From positions 930,001 to 994,000 of the forward strand of contig NZ_CP031611.1 of the NCBI RefSeq assembly GCF_001687475.2: a stretch of DNA of 64,000 nucleotides, given 5' to 3'. The notes under the pieces are model-generated. The model saw only the letters and a program-made list of their open reading frames with translations, had not been told where the DNA came from and searched no databases. Source of the stretch: Campylobacter hepaticus. Lineage in GTDB: Bacteria > Campylobacterota > Campylobacteria > Campylobacterales > Campylobacteraceae. Below, in pieces: positions 17,485 through 25,406 of this stretch. The position numbers were made by a program, and so were the translations under genes. How positions within the stretch are numbered: position 1 is the stretch's first letter; every line of letters begins with the position of its first letter.

Positions 17485-17976
17485 TTAAGCAAAATAAGAT
17501 TTAATTTCTTCTATCCAAGCATCAATTCTTGCTTCAGTTTGATCTTCTTGATTGTCATTATCAAGTGCAAGTCCTACAAATTTATCATCTACAACTGCAT
17601 CACTTGATTCAAAAGTATACCCTTGAGTTGAAACACTTCCTACTAAATTAGCACCTGCATTTTTTAAATTTTGAGCTAATTTACCCATACCTCCACAAAA
17701 AGTATCAGAATAACTTTCACTATCACCCATACCAAAAACAGCTACAGTTTTTCCATTAAGACTAAGACCTGAGAAATCAAAACCATCCCAATCATCTTGT
17801 AAATCTCCACTTCCCCAAGTTGAAGTTCCACAAATTAATTTATCATAAGAATTGATTTTTGCTGCATCAATATCTGCAATATTTAATACATCTTCAATTC
17901 CAAGTTTTGAAGCAATAGTATTTGCTGCTGCTTCTGTATTTCCCATGGCACTACCATATATAACCGCTGCTGACAT
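17485..17976 (-). CDS. fldA: Flavodoxin
   Basis: A 163-residue long-chain flavodoxin. The FMN phosphate loop is GSAMGNTEAA (residues 8-17), the ring-binding loops include STWGSGDLQDDWD and FGMGDSESYSDTFC, and the protein is very acidic. In Campylobacter and Helicobacter it accepts electrons from pyruvate and 2-oxoglutarate:acceptor oxidoreductases and is regarded as essential. AAAGGAG precedes the ATG. Monocistronic, with its own promoter and a terminator at 17452-17478. It corresponds by order to Cj1382c. Confidence 0.95.
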   Translation of the reverse strand: MSAAVIYGSAMGNTEAAANTIASKLGIEDVLNIADIDAAKINSYDKLICGTSTWGSGDLQDDWDGFDFSGLSLNGKTVAVFGMGDSESYSDTFCGGMGKLAQNLKNAGANLVGSVSTQGYTFESSDAVVDDKFVGLALDNDNQEDQTEARIDAWIEEIKSYFA

Positions 17977-18003
17977 TATTTTTCTCCTTTATAAGTTTTT
18001 GAT

Positions 18004-18011
18004 ATTTTATA
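18004..18011 (-). promoter_or_regulatory. Probable -10 element for fldA
   Basis: On the minus strand this reads TATAAAAT, 28 bp before the fldA ATG, at a sensible distance from the AAGGAG ribosome binding site. Confidence 0.5.
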
Positions 18012-18340
18012 CAAGAGTAATTTTAACATAGTTTTTGTTTAAATCATACAAAAAATGTTTTATTTCAAATCAAATATATAAAAATCTACATTTTATGGAT
18101 AAAAATCATAAAAAAATTGATACAAAATTACAATTTATCGAATTTAATTTCTTAAACAAATTATAATCATGATTTTTAAGCAAATATGCAAGATTTATAA
18201 GTCTTTATAGAATTAAAAAAATATAAATTATTTTTATTATTTAAATTTTAAGATTTATTAAAATTATTTAAAAACATAATAAATCAATTTTTAAAAAATT
18301 TATAGATCAACAAAAGATGATAAATATGTTTTTTAACAAT

Positions 18341-18370
18341 ATACCAAAAAATTACTAGAATTTTTGGTAT
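18341..18370 (-). terminator. Candidate terminator hairpin of the DUF2325 gene
   Basis: Inverted repeat ATACCAAAAA / TTTTTGGTAT with a 10-nt loop, 48 bp beyond the stop of the minus-strand gene at 18418. It is low in GC, so intrinsic strength is uncertain. Confidence 0.5.
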
Positions 18371-18417
18371 ATTAAAAAATCAAGCAAAATTTTCTATTTT
18401 TTAACTGGTATAAAAAT

Positions 18418-18732
18418 TTAAACTTTATTACAAGAAAATTCTTTCTTAAGATTAAAAATCTTACAATACTCACAATACACACAACTCACACTTCTTTTAG
18501 CACAAACTAATGGAATTTTACGCTTTTTAGCTTCATTTTTAATTTTTTTCATAGTATTGTGATTTAAAAAACTCGTTAACATAACTATACATTCTATATC
18601 ATAAGGGATTGGTTTACGATTAACTCTATTTTCATTACGCGCATCCCAATGTTGTATTTTTTTAACACCTAAATCATACAAAACGGCTTTAATAGGACTT
18701 ATTTCATCCGCACCAATAACTAAAACTGACAT
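18418..18732 (-). CDS. DUF2325-type small protein
   Basis: A 104-residue protein beginning MSVLVIGADEISPIKAVL, resembling the DUF2325 family: a short Rossmann-like fold starting VxVxGAD with a later HWDAR segment. The tail has a cysteine-rich patch, SVSCVYCEYCKIF, plus a last Cys near the end, which suggests metal or redox binding. I use the ATG at 18732 because AAGGAG sits 6 nt before it; an in-frame GTG at 18747 overlaps that site. It diverges from katA, which in Campylobacter is PerR-controlled, so peroxide regulation is plausible. Function unknown. It corresponds by order to Cj1383c. Confidence 0.65.
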   Translation of the reverse strand: MSVLVIGADEISPIKAVLYDLGVKKIQHWDARNENRVNRKPIPYDIECIVMLTSFLNHNTMKKIKNEAKKRKIPLVCAKRSVSCVYCEYCKIFNLKKEFSCNKV

Positions 18733-18762
18733 AAAATTCTCCTTCACTAAAATTTTACAAAT

Positions 18763-18880
18763 ATATTTTGATAATTATTATTATAATATAAAAAAACTAA
18801 ATTTATTTTAAAATTTATTATCAATTAAAATCTCTTCTTATTCAGTTATTTTTAATTTATTTGTAGGTATAATTTTTTAC
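18763..18880. promoter_or_regulatory. Divergent katA / DUF2325 control region with candidate PerR-like sites
   Basis: TATAAT at 18868-18873 is a good katA -10, 45 bp before the ATG. The segment 18768-18787 (TTGATAATTATTATTATAAT) resembles the Fur-family PerR box TTATAATNATTATAA and lies just upstream of the minus-strand gene. Established knowledge: katA is PerR-repressed in C. jejuni. The exact operator here is inferred from similarity only. Confidence 0.45.
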
Positions 18881-18917
18881 CTAATAAAAATTATTAATTA
18901 ATAGGAGAAAATATATA

Positions 18918-20339
18918 ATGAAAAAATTAACTAATGACTTCGGAAATATTATAGCCGACAATCAAAATTCTTTAAGTGCAGGTGCAAAAGGCCCTTTACT
19001 TATGCAAGATTATCTCTTACTTGAAAAACTTGCTCATCAAAATAGAGAAAGAATACCAGAGCGTACTGTACATGCTAAAGGAAGTGCAGCTTATGGTGAA
19101 TTAAAAATTACTGCTGATTTATCTGCTTATACAAAAGCAAAAGTATTCCAAAAAGGAGAAACTACTCCACTTTTATTACGTTTTTCAACAGTTGCAGGTG
19201 AAGCAGGAGCAGCTGATGCTGAACGCGATGTTCGTGGCTTTGCTATCAAATTTTATACCAAAGAAGGCAATTGGGATCTAGTAGGAAATAATACTCCAAC
19301 TTTTTTCATTCGTGATGCATATAAATTCCCTGATTTTATCCATACTCAAAAAAGAGATCCAAGAAATCACTTAAGAAGCAATAATGCTGCATGGGATTTT
19401 TGGACTTTATGCCCTGAAAGCTTACACCAAGTAACTATTTTAATGAGTGATAGAGGAATTCCTGCAAGCTATCGTCATATGCATGGTTTTGGAAGCCATA
19501 CTTATAGCTTCATCAATGATAAAAATGAAAGATTTTGGGTAAAATTCCATTTTAAAACCCAACAAGGAATCAAAAATCTTACTAATAAAGAAGCAGCTGA
19601 AATTATTGCTAAAGACAGAGAAAGTCACCAAAGAGATCTTTATACTGCAATAGAAAACAAAGATTTCCCAAAATGGAAAGTACAAGTACAAATTCTTGCT
19701 GAAAAAGATACAGATAAACTAGGATTTAATCCTTTTGACTTAACTAAAGTTTGGCCTCATTCTATAGTTCCTTTAATGGATATAGGAGAAATGGTTTTAA
19801 ATAAAAATCCAGAAAATTACTTCAATGAAGTAGAACAAGCAGCTTTTAGCCCTAGCAATATCGTTCCTGGTATAAGCTTCAGTCCTGATAAAATGTTACA
19901 AGCTAGAATTTTCTCTTATCCTGATGCACACAGATATAGAATAGGAACCAACTACCATCTTTTACCAGTAAATCGTGCAAGAAGCGAAGTAAATACTTAT
20001 AATGTAGCTGGTGCTATGAATTCTGATACTTATAGAAATGGTGCAGCTTATTATGAGCCAAATAGTTGCGAAGAAAGTCCAAAAGAAGACAATAGCTATC
20101 TTGAACCTGATTTAGCTTTAGAAGGTACAGCAAAAAGACACGCTCCACTTGACAATGATTTTTACACTCAACCAAGAGCTTTATTTGATCTTATGAGCGA
20201 TGACCAAAAAAATCAACTTTTTGAAAATATCGCTGCTTCAATGGAAGGTGTGGATGCTAAAATCATTCAAAGAGCTTTAGATCATTTTGAAAAAATTTCA
20301 CCTAGCTATGCAGCTGGAGTAAAAAAAGCTTTAGGCTAA
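18918..20339 (+). CDS. katA: Catalase
   Basis: A 473-residue clade-3-type monofunctional haem catalase (2 H2O2 to 2 H2O + O2). The distal His is in [12 protein letters not shown] (His52), the distal Asn region is [11 protein letters not shown], and the proximal haem Tyr is in [14 protein letters not shown] near 340. Length is normal. It is preceded by AGGAG. The downstream ankyrin gene (Cj1386 type) is reported to aid haem delivery to this enzyme. It corresponds by order to Cj1385. Confidence 0.96.
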   Translation: MKKLTNDFGNIIADNQNSLSAGAKGPLLMQDYLLLEKLAHQNRERIPERTVHAKGSAAYGELKITADLSAYTKAKVFQKGETTPLLLRFSTVAGEAGAADAERDVRGFAIKFYTKEGNWDLVGNNTPTFFIRDAYKFPDFIHTQKRDPRNHLRSNNAAWDFWTLCPESLHQVTILMSDRGIPASYRHMHGFGSHTYSFINDKNERFWVKFHFKTQQGIKNLTNKEAAEIIAKDRESHQRDLYTAIENKDFPKWKVQVQILAEKDTDKLGFNPFDLTKVWPHSIVPLMDIGEMVLNKNPENYFNEVEQAAFSPSNIVPGISFSPDKMLQARIFSYPDAHRYRIGTNYHLLPVNRARSEVNTYNVAGAMNSDTYRNGAAYYEPNSCEESPKEDNSYLEPDLALEGTAKRHAPLDNDFYTQPRALFDLMSDDQKNQLFENIAASMEGVDAKIIQRALDHFEKISPSYAAGVKKALG

Positions 20340-20351
20340 AATGATTTTTAC

Positions 20352-20372
20352 TTGCCACTTAAAAAGTGGCAA
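20352..20372 (+). terminator. Stem-loop between katA and the ankyrin gene
   Basis: TTGCCACTT / AAGTGGCAA forms a perfect 9-bp stem with an AAA loop, 12 bp after katA. No T-run follows, so it may act as an mRNA-stabilising or attenuating hairpin rather than a full terminator; the ankyrin gene starts 27 bp later with its own AAGGA. Confidence 0.55.
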
Positions 20373-20399
20373 ACTAAAGATTATTATTAAGGAAATATA

Positions 20400-20870
20400 A
20401 TGGTAAGTCTTAGTATAGAAGAAGAAAAAAGATTTGAACAACTTTGCAAGATGGCTTTTAATTTTGCAAGAAACAATGAATGTGAAAACCTTAAAATTAT
20501 GATAGAAGCAGGTTTAAGTGTAAATTTAAAAACTCATAAAGGTGATAGCTTACTTATGCTTGCAGCCTATAATAATTCTTATGAAACAGCTCAAATGCTC
20601 TTAGAAAAAGGAGCTAAAGTGGATGAAAAAAATGATCGCGGTCAAACTCCTTTAGCTGGAGTTTGCTTTAAAGGTTATTTACCCATGTGCGAACTTTTAG
20701 TTAAGCATGGGGCAAACATTGATGAAAATAATGGCTTAGGAATGACACCTTATGGCTTTGCCATTATGTTTGGACGTAAAGATATTGCTGAATTTTTACT
20801 TAAAAAATCTAAAAATAACTTTTTCAAAAAGATAAGTTTAAAAATACTCCAATTTATAAAAAAATCTTAA
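20400..20870 (+). CDS. Ankyrin-repeat protein, catalase accessory
   Basis: A 156-residue protein with about three ankyrin repeats (about 40-140): KGDSLLMLAAYNNSYETAQM, RGQTPLAGVCFKGYLPMCE and GMTPYGFAIMFGRKDIAEF. No signal peptide, so cytoplasmic. The C-terminus is lysine-rich. Its counterpart by order, Cj1386, was reported to be needed for full KatA activity through haem trafficking. It is probably transcribed with katA, with partial attenuation at the intervening hairpin. Its stop is 1 bp from the convergent heuR stop. Confidence 0.85.
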   Translation: MVSLSIEEEKRFEQLCKMAFNFARNNECENLKIMIEAGLSVNLKTHKGDSLLMLAAYNNSYETAQMLLEKGAKVDEKNDRGQTPLAGVCFKGYLPMCELLVKHGANIDENNGLGMTPYGFAIMFGRKDIAEFLLKKSKNNFFKKISLKILQFIKKS

Positions 20871-20871
20871 A

Positions 20872-21531
20872 TTATTTTTTAAATTTTTTCAGATACCTAT
20901 ATACACTAGGTTCTGAAATTTTCAAAAATTTCGCTACTATAGGTACAGCTCCTTTGATATTAAAAATACCTTTTTCATATAATTTTTCAGCAATTTCTTC
21001 TTTTTGTGCTATACTTAATTGATAATCAGAATTTAAATAACTTGGATCCACGCTTTGTATTAAAATATCTTCTATAGAATGACTTAATGTTTCTATACTA
21101 TGAGAATCATTATGAGAATAAGTGATATTCCCTAAAATTTCACTCATATCATCTATTTTTTCTAGATCTATCATCTTGCATATCAAATCTCTCATGATAC
21201 TAGTATCATGATTAATACATAAAATACCTACTAATTTATCATGATTTTTAATAAAAAATGTAGAACCTCTAATTAATTTTGACTTTCCAACAAGGGCTTT
21301 ATAATCACATAAAAAATCTTCTTCTAAATATTTTTTATTTTGTATAAGTTCGCTTGCAAAAGCAGTCAAAGGGGAATTTAAATCTCTCCCACTAATATGA
21401 CTATTAGCTATTGCTGCTAAATACACTCCATCTTTTGCAACTACATGAAAAACTATTTCATATTGTGCTCCCAAAACTTCTCCTAAAAAATGTGTTAGCT
21501 TTATAAATTGTTGTTTTTGTGCTTCATCCAT
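20872..21531 (-). CDS. heuR: PAS/HTH regulator HeuR (YheO-like)
   Basis: A 219-residue YheO-type regulator with an N-terminal PAS-like sensor (about 1-115: YEIVFHVVAKDGVYLAAI, then LICKMIDL) and a C-terminal helix-turn-helix (about 175-217: GAVPIVAKFLKISEPSVYRYL). The counterpart by order, Cj1387c, was described as HeuR, a regulator of haem uptake in C. jejuni. It diverges from ridA, with two 18-bp palindromes in the intergenic region that are good operator candidates for autoregulation and control of the facing operon. Confidence 0.85.
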   Translation of the reverse strand: MDEAQKQQFIKLTHFLGEVLGAQYEIVFHVVAKDGVYLAAIANSHISGRDLNSPLTAFASELIQNKKYLEEDFLCDYKALVGKSKLIRGSTFFIKNHDKLVGILCINHDTSIMRDLICKMIDLEKIDDMSEILGNITYSHNDSHSIETLSHSIEDILIQSVDPSYLNSDYQLSIAQKEEIAEKLYEKGIFNIKGAVPIVAKFLKISEPSVYRYLKKFKK

Positions 21532-21609
21532 ATAATGCCTTCAATAAAATCTCAAATATATATTCAATTCTACTATTTATAGTTTAAAACATTTCTTAAA
21601 AATAAAATT

Positions 21610-21660
21610 TTATTATTATAATAATAAAGTATTGACAAATTATTATTATAATAATAAAAT
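21610..21660 (+). promoter_or_regulatory. ridA promoter flanked by two identical 18-bp palindromes
   Basis: The perfect palindrome TTATTATTATAATAATAA occurs at 21610-21627 and 21640-21657, 30 bp centre to centre. Between them is TTGACA (21632-21637), followed 17 bp later by TAAAAT (21655-21660), which gives a sigma-70 promoter unusually good for Campylobacter. The second palindrome covers the spacer and -10, and the first sits upstream of the -35. This layout suits repression, or looping, by a dimeric regulator; HeuR, encoded divergently, is the obvious candidate (inference). Confidence 0.7.
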
Positions 21661-21693
21661 ATATTCTATGTAAATTTATAAAAAGGAGAACTC

Positions 21694-22056
21694 ATGTCAA
21701 ATTATCCAAAAGCTATAGGTCCATATTCAGTGTATAAAGAAGCAAATGGACTTTTATTTATATCAGGACAACTTCCTATTAATCCTAACTCAGGCGAAAT
21801 TGAAAGTTTAGACATTAAAGGACAAACCCAACAAGCCCTTGAAAATATTGGTGCCATTTTAGAAGAAAATGGTATTAGCTATGATAAGGTTATTAAAACC
21901 ACTTGTTTTTTATCTGATATCAATGACTTTTTAGCATTTAATGAAGTTTATGCAACATTTTTTAAAGATCCTTATCCAGCAAGAAGTGCTTTTGCTGTAA
22001 AAGATCTACCAAAAGGAGCTAAAATAGAAATAGAGCTTATCGCACAAAAAAATTAA
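21694..22056 (+). CDS. ridA: RidA-family 2-imino/2-enamine deaminase
   Basis: A 120-residue RidA/YjgF/UK114 protein with the standard length and fold signatures: N-terminal YPKAIGPYSVYKEANGLLF, TTCFLSDINDFLAFNEVY in the middle, and PARSAFAVKDLPKGAKIEIE containing the catalytic arginine. RidA hydrolyses reactive enamine/imine intermediates released by PLP enzymes. The next gene is a MetC-type PLP lyase that generates such intermediates, which makes functional sense. AAAGGAG precedes the ATG. Confidence 0.93.
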   Translation: MSNYPKAIGPYSVYKEANGLLFISGQLPINPNSGEIESLDIKGQTQQALENIGAILEENGISYDKVIKTTCFLSDINDFLAFNEVYATFFKDPYPARSAFAVKDLPKGAKIEIELIAQKN

Positions 22057-22104
22057 TCATCATAAACAGTTTTTTATGAATGATGTTTCATTGATTAATT
22101 TTTT
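22047..22104 (+). terminator. Terminator of ridA
   Basis: A-run plus ATTAATCA (22047-22059) pairs with TGATTAATTTTTT (22092-22104), with a smaller inner pairing (ATCAT / ATGAT). The stem overlaps the last codons of ridA and ends in a T-run. Confidence 0.6.
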
Positions 22105-22344
22105 ATAAATATTGTATGAGAAATTTATAAAAAGCTAGAATTAATGCATTTGCTATTATGAAAAGTTTTAATATATCCAATGTTTATATTTTGATAAATT
22201 TTTTTAAAAACAAGATGTTTTTGATTTGTTTTTTACTTGCTTAAATTATCATCAAACATTAATTATGAAAACTATCATTAATACACTTGCTTAAAATCAT
22301 AACAGGTTTTAGAAAAATGTGTGCTGGAAAACCGGTAAATTAAC
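22105..22344. other. AT-rich gap between ridA and metC
   Basis: No intact gene. Short hydrophobic reading frames occur but none has a ribosome binding site and reasonable length. In NCTC 11168 I recall transporter pseudogenes here (Cj1389 region). I cannot recognise a remnant in this sequence. Confidence 0.5.
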
Positions 22345-22386
22345 TTATTATTACAAAACTACTTGATTATAGCTTTGTAATAATAA
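22345..22386 (+). promoter_or_regulatory. Inverted repeat upstream of metC
   Basis: TTATTATTACAAA (22345-22357) and TTTGTAATAATAA (22374-22386) are perfect 13-bp arms 16 bp apart, 33 bp before the metC ATG. The half-site TTATTATTA matches the half-site of the two palindromes before ridA, which hints at the same regulator. No T-run follows, so a terminator is unlikely. Confidence 0.5.
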
Positions 22387-22419
22387 TGAGTTTAAGTCTA
22401 ATATCAAAAAAGGGAAAAA

Positions 22420-23583
22420 ATGAATTCAAAAACTAAACTTATCCATTGCGGTAGGGGTGAGAAAAGCGTTGAAGCAAAATCAGTTAATCCCACAATTATG
22501 CGTGCATCAACTATACTTTTTAAAGATCATGCTACTTATGAAAAATATAAAAAATTAAGAGAAAATGAACGTGTTTTAAGTTATGGAGCTAGAGGAACTG
22601 CAACGAATTTTGAACTTGAAAAACTTATTTGTTCTCTTGAAAATGGCTATAGAGCTCAACTTTTTCCAACAGGGCTAGCTGCACTTGCAATGGTACTTTT
22701 AAATTATGCAAGCAAAAATGCTCATTTTCTAATCACTGATGCAATTTATGGGCCTGTTAGAACTATTTGCGAATTATTTTTAGAAAAAATAGGAATTGAA
22801 ATTGACTTTTTAAAAGCTGATGCAAGTGATGTAGAAGAAAAAATCAAACCCAATACAAAACTTATCTTATGTGAAAGTCCAGGTTCTATACTTTATGAGA
22901 TTATAGATTTGCCAAAACTTTGCAAAATCGCTCATTCTCATAATATACCCGTAGCAATCGATAATACTTATTCTAGCGGCTATCTTTTAAATCCTTTAGA
23001 TCTTGGAGCTGATATTTCAGTTATTGCTGCTACAAAATATCTTAGCGGACATTCAGATGTAACTATGGGTATAATCATTATCAATGAAAAAGAATGGAAA
23101 AATTTCAATAAACTTCCAGAAGCCTTAGGTTTTACAACAAGTCCTGATGATGTTTATTTAGTACTTCGAGGCATGAGAACACTAGATATAAGAATAAAAG
23201 CTCATGAAAAAAGTGCTGATGAAATTGTCAATTTTCTACAAACAAGAAAAGAAATTAAAACTATTTTTTATCCAAAACTAAAAACCCATCCTAATCATGA
23301 AATTTTTATGCGTGATCACAAGGGCGCTAATGGGATGATTACCATTGAATTTAATGATAATTATACTAAAGATGATGCTATTAAATTTGTAGATAACTTA
23401 AAATACTTTGCTATAGGTGATAGCTGGGGTGGTTATGAAAGCTTAGCTACAGTAACCACCCCACCAAGAACAGCTACAAATTGGAGTCAAAGAGGTCCTT
23501 TTGTAAGATTTCATATAGGACTTGAAGATTTTCAAGATTTGATTACTGATTTAATACAAGCTTTTGATACAATTAAAAAATAA
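22420..23583 (+). CDS. metC: Cystathionine beta-lyase-type PLP enzyme
   Basis: A 387-residue Cys/Met-metabolism PLP enzyme. The PLP lysine is in AATKYLSGHSD (Lys206). Other landmarks are YGARGTATNFELEK, FPTGLAALAM and the C-terminal GDSWGGYESL, which in this family favours beta-lyase (MetC) over gamma-synthase. The reaction cleaves cystathionine or cysteine to pyruvate, ammonia and a thiol. It is adjacent to ridA, which removes the aminoacrylate released by such enzymes, and to a fumarase-superfamily lyase 27 bp downstream. It corresponds by order to Cj1393. Confidence 0.87.
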   Translation: MNSKTKLIHCGRGEKSVEAKSVNPTIMRASTILFKDHATYEKYKKLRENERVLSYGARGTATNFELEKLICSLENGYRAQLFPTGLAALAMVLLNYASKNAHFLITDAIYGPVRTICELFLEKIGIEIDFLKADASDVEEKIKPNTKLILCESPGSILYEIIDLPKLCKIAHSHNIPVAIDNTYSSGYLLNPLDLGADISVIAATKYLSGHSDVTMGIIIINEKEWKNFNKLPEALGFTTSPDDVYLVLRGMRTLDIRIKAHEKSADEIVNFLQTRKEIKTIFYPKLKTHPNHEIFMRDHKGANGMITIEFNDNYTKDDAIKFVDNLKYFAIGDSWGGYESLATVTTPPRTATNWSQRGPFVRFHIGLEDFQDLITDLIQAFDTIKK

Positions 23584-23610
23584 ACAAATATAAAAGTGGG
23601 AGGGAATAAA

Positions 23611-24978
23611 ATGGAAGGAATTAGTGTATTTGATCAACAATTATTAGCAAATTCTTGGAGTACAGAAAGTATGCGTGCGGTTTTTTGTGAAAAAAACCGT
23701 ATACAAAAATGGCTAGATGTTGAAGCAGCTTTAGCAAAAGCACAAGCCACACTTAAAATCATTCCTCAAAAAGCAGCTAAAGAAATCACAAAAAAAGCGC
23801 ATTATGAACTTATGGACATGGATTTTATCCTAGATGAATGCAAAAAAACAAGGCATTCTTTAGTTCCAACAATTAAAAACTTAGAAAAAATTTGCGATGA
23901 TAATTTAGGTCAATATGTGCATTTTGGTGTAACAACTCAAGATATAGTTGATACAGGATCTGTTTTACAATTTAAAGAAGCTATGCAAATTATAAAAAAC
24001 GAATTAAAAACTATTGCAAAAACTTTAGCTAAGCTTGCTAAAACACATAAAAATACTGCTATGATGGGAAGGACTCTTTCTTTACAAGCCTTACCTATAA
24101 CCTTTGGACATAAAGTTGCTATTTGGCTTAGTGAACTTGATCGCCATTTTGAAAGAATATTAGAACTTGAAAAAAGACTTTATGTAGGAAGTATAGTAGG
24201 TGCTGTTGGAACCAAAGCTAGCTTAAGCGATCAATGCAATGAAGTAGAAAAACTTACTTTAGAAAATTTAGGACTTCAAGTCCCTAATATCTCATGGCAA
24301 TCTGCAAGAGATCGTTTTATAGAACTTGGTTTTGTTTTAGGCAATATCAATGCAACTTTTAATAAAATTGCACATGAAATTCTCATACTTTCTCATAATG
24401 AAATCGATGAATTAGCAGAACCCTTTGGCAAAGGACAAGTAGGATCTAGCACCATGCCACATAAAAGAAATCCAGCAATCAGTGAAAATGCTGTTACAGT
24501 AAGCAATGTCTTTAAAGCTAATTTAGCCATACTCAGTGATATTGAAAGACATGAACATGAAAGAGATGGACAAGTTTGGCATATGGAATGGAAGCTTTTA
24601 CCTGAAATGTTTTTAATGCTTTCTGTAGTTTTAGATAATATCAAATTTACCTTAAGTAAATTAGAAGTTAAAAAAGATAAAATGCTTAAAAATTTAAATA
24701 CACTTAAAGGCTTTATTTTAGCAGAACGCGTTATGTTTGCTTTAAGCAAACATTATGGCAAAGCCTATGCTCATGAAATTGTTTATAAAAATGCCATGTT
24801 AGGAATAGAAAAACAAAGAACTTTCAAAGAAATTTTACTAAGTGATAAAAGAGTATCTAGGGTGTTAAAAGAAAAGGATATTGATGCTTTACTTGATGCT
24901 AGCACTTATGTAGGATATGCACCTAAACTTGTTGATGAATTTTTAATAAAGATCAAAAACAATGCTATTTTAAAATAA
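23611..24978 (+). CDS. Adenylosuccinate lyase-like protein (second paralogue)
   Basis: A 455-residue member of the fumarase/aspartase/argininosuccinate lyase superfamily, closest in look to adenylosuccinate lyase. It carries the signature GSSTMPHKRNP near 275-285 and HFGVTTQDIVDTGS near 105. The start is the ATG at 23611 with GGGAGG about 7 nt upstream; an in-frame GTG at 23596 overlaps that site. Campylobacter has a separate purB elsewhere, so this copy, sitting with metC and ridA, may act on another substrate of the form R-NH-CH(COOH)CH2COOH. It corresponds by order to Cj1394. Confidence 0.8.
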   Translation: MEGISVFDQQLLANSWSTESMRAVFCEKNRIQKWLDVEAALAKAQATLKIIPQKAAKEITKKAHYELMDMDFILDECKKTRHSLVPTIKNLEKICDDNLGQYVHFGVTTQDIVDTGSVLQFKEAMQIIKNELKTIAKTLAKLAKTHKNTAMMGRTLSLQALPITFGHKVAIWLSELDRHFERILELEKRLYVGSIVGAVGTKASLSDQCNEVEKLTLENLGLQVPNISWQSARDRFIELGFVLGNINATFNKIAHEILILSHNEIDELAEPFGKGQVGSSTMPHKRNPAISENAVTVSNVFKANLAILSDIERHEHERDGQVWHMEWKLLPEMFLMLSVVLDNIKFTLSKLEVKKDKMLKNLNTLKGFILAERVMFALSKHYGKAYAHEIVYKNAMLGIEKQRTFKEILLSDKRVSRVLKEKDIDALLDASTYVGYAPKLVDEFLIKIKNNAILK

Positions 24979-24989
24979 TATTTAAAACA

Positions 24990-25026
24990 ATTATTCAAAG
25001 AAAAACTTATTATTTCTTTGAATAAT
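24990..25026 (+). terminator. Hairpin terminator after the lyase gene
   Basis: A perfect 14-bp inverted repeat (ATTATTCAAAGAAA / TTTCTTTGAATAAT) with a 9-nt loop lies 12 bp after the stop and is followed shortly by a T-rich stretch. Confidence 0.7.
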
Positions 25027-25146
25027 CTATAATCTTAATTTTTTAAAACTAATAAAGATTTCACCCATATCAATTAATTCTATATGATTTTACTTTAAAA
25101 ATACCTAGCTTCTTTATCAAATAAGAAAGTTTTTATACTTTTATAT

Positions 25147-25152
25147 TATAAT
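25147..25152 (+). promoter_or_regulatory. Probable -10 element for feoAB
   Basis: TATAAT lies 30 bp before the feoA TTG. A Fur box would be expected, but no clear match to the 19-bp consensus was found by eye. Confidence 0.45.
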
Positions 25153-25181
25153 ATCTATTTTATTTAATTTAGGAATCATAC

Positions 25182-25406
25182 TTGACTTTAGATGAGTTAA
25201 AAGATACACAAAAAGCTATTATTGTAAATTTGCATGCTAATAAAGAATTAAAAAACAGACTTTTAAGCTTTGGCTTTAGCAAAAATAAAATTTTAAGTAA
25301 AATTCATTCCTCTTTAAAAAACGCCACTATAATGGTAGAACTTGATACAAGCTGTGTTATTTTAAGATCTGAAGAAGCCAAAACCATAGAAGTAAAAATA
25401 ATATGA
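25182..25406 (+). CDS. feoA: Ferrous iron transport protein A
   Basis: A 74-residue SH3-like FeoA. It starts with TTG at 25182, with AGGAA 6 nt upstream. Features include ELKNRLLSFGFSKNKIL, where classical FeoA has a RLxxMGxxxGxxI segment, and a closing VILRSEEAKTIEVKII strand. It is a cytoplasmic partner of FeoB in Fe(II) uptake and overlaps feoB by 4 bp. It corresponds by order to Cj1397. Confidence 0.85.
   Translation: MTLDELKDTQKAIIVNLHANKELKNRLLSFGFSKNKILSKIHSSLKNATIMVELDTSCVILRSEEAKTIEVKII

Larger units (their letters stand above)
17977..18417. other. 441-bp AT-rich gap
   Basis: No supportable ORF. It holds the fldA promoter at its left end and a hairpin at 18341-18370 at its right. 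The middle is very A/T-rich with repeated poly-A and poly-T stretches and no recognisable RNA gene or decayed protein. Confidence 0.6.

Noticed and set aside
17977-18417. A small RNA or decayed gene in the gap after fldA
   Set aside because: Only the fldA promoter and one hairpin could be supported. Poly-A/T stretches give no stable structure or coding pattern.
22345-22386. A terminator before metC
   Set aside because: Arms are perfect but no T-run follows, and the half-site matches the ridA palindromes, so an operator is more likely.
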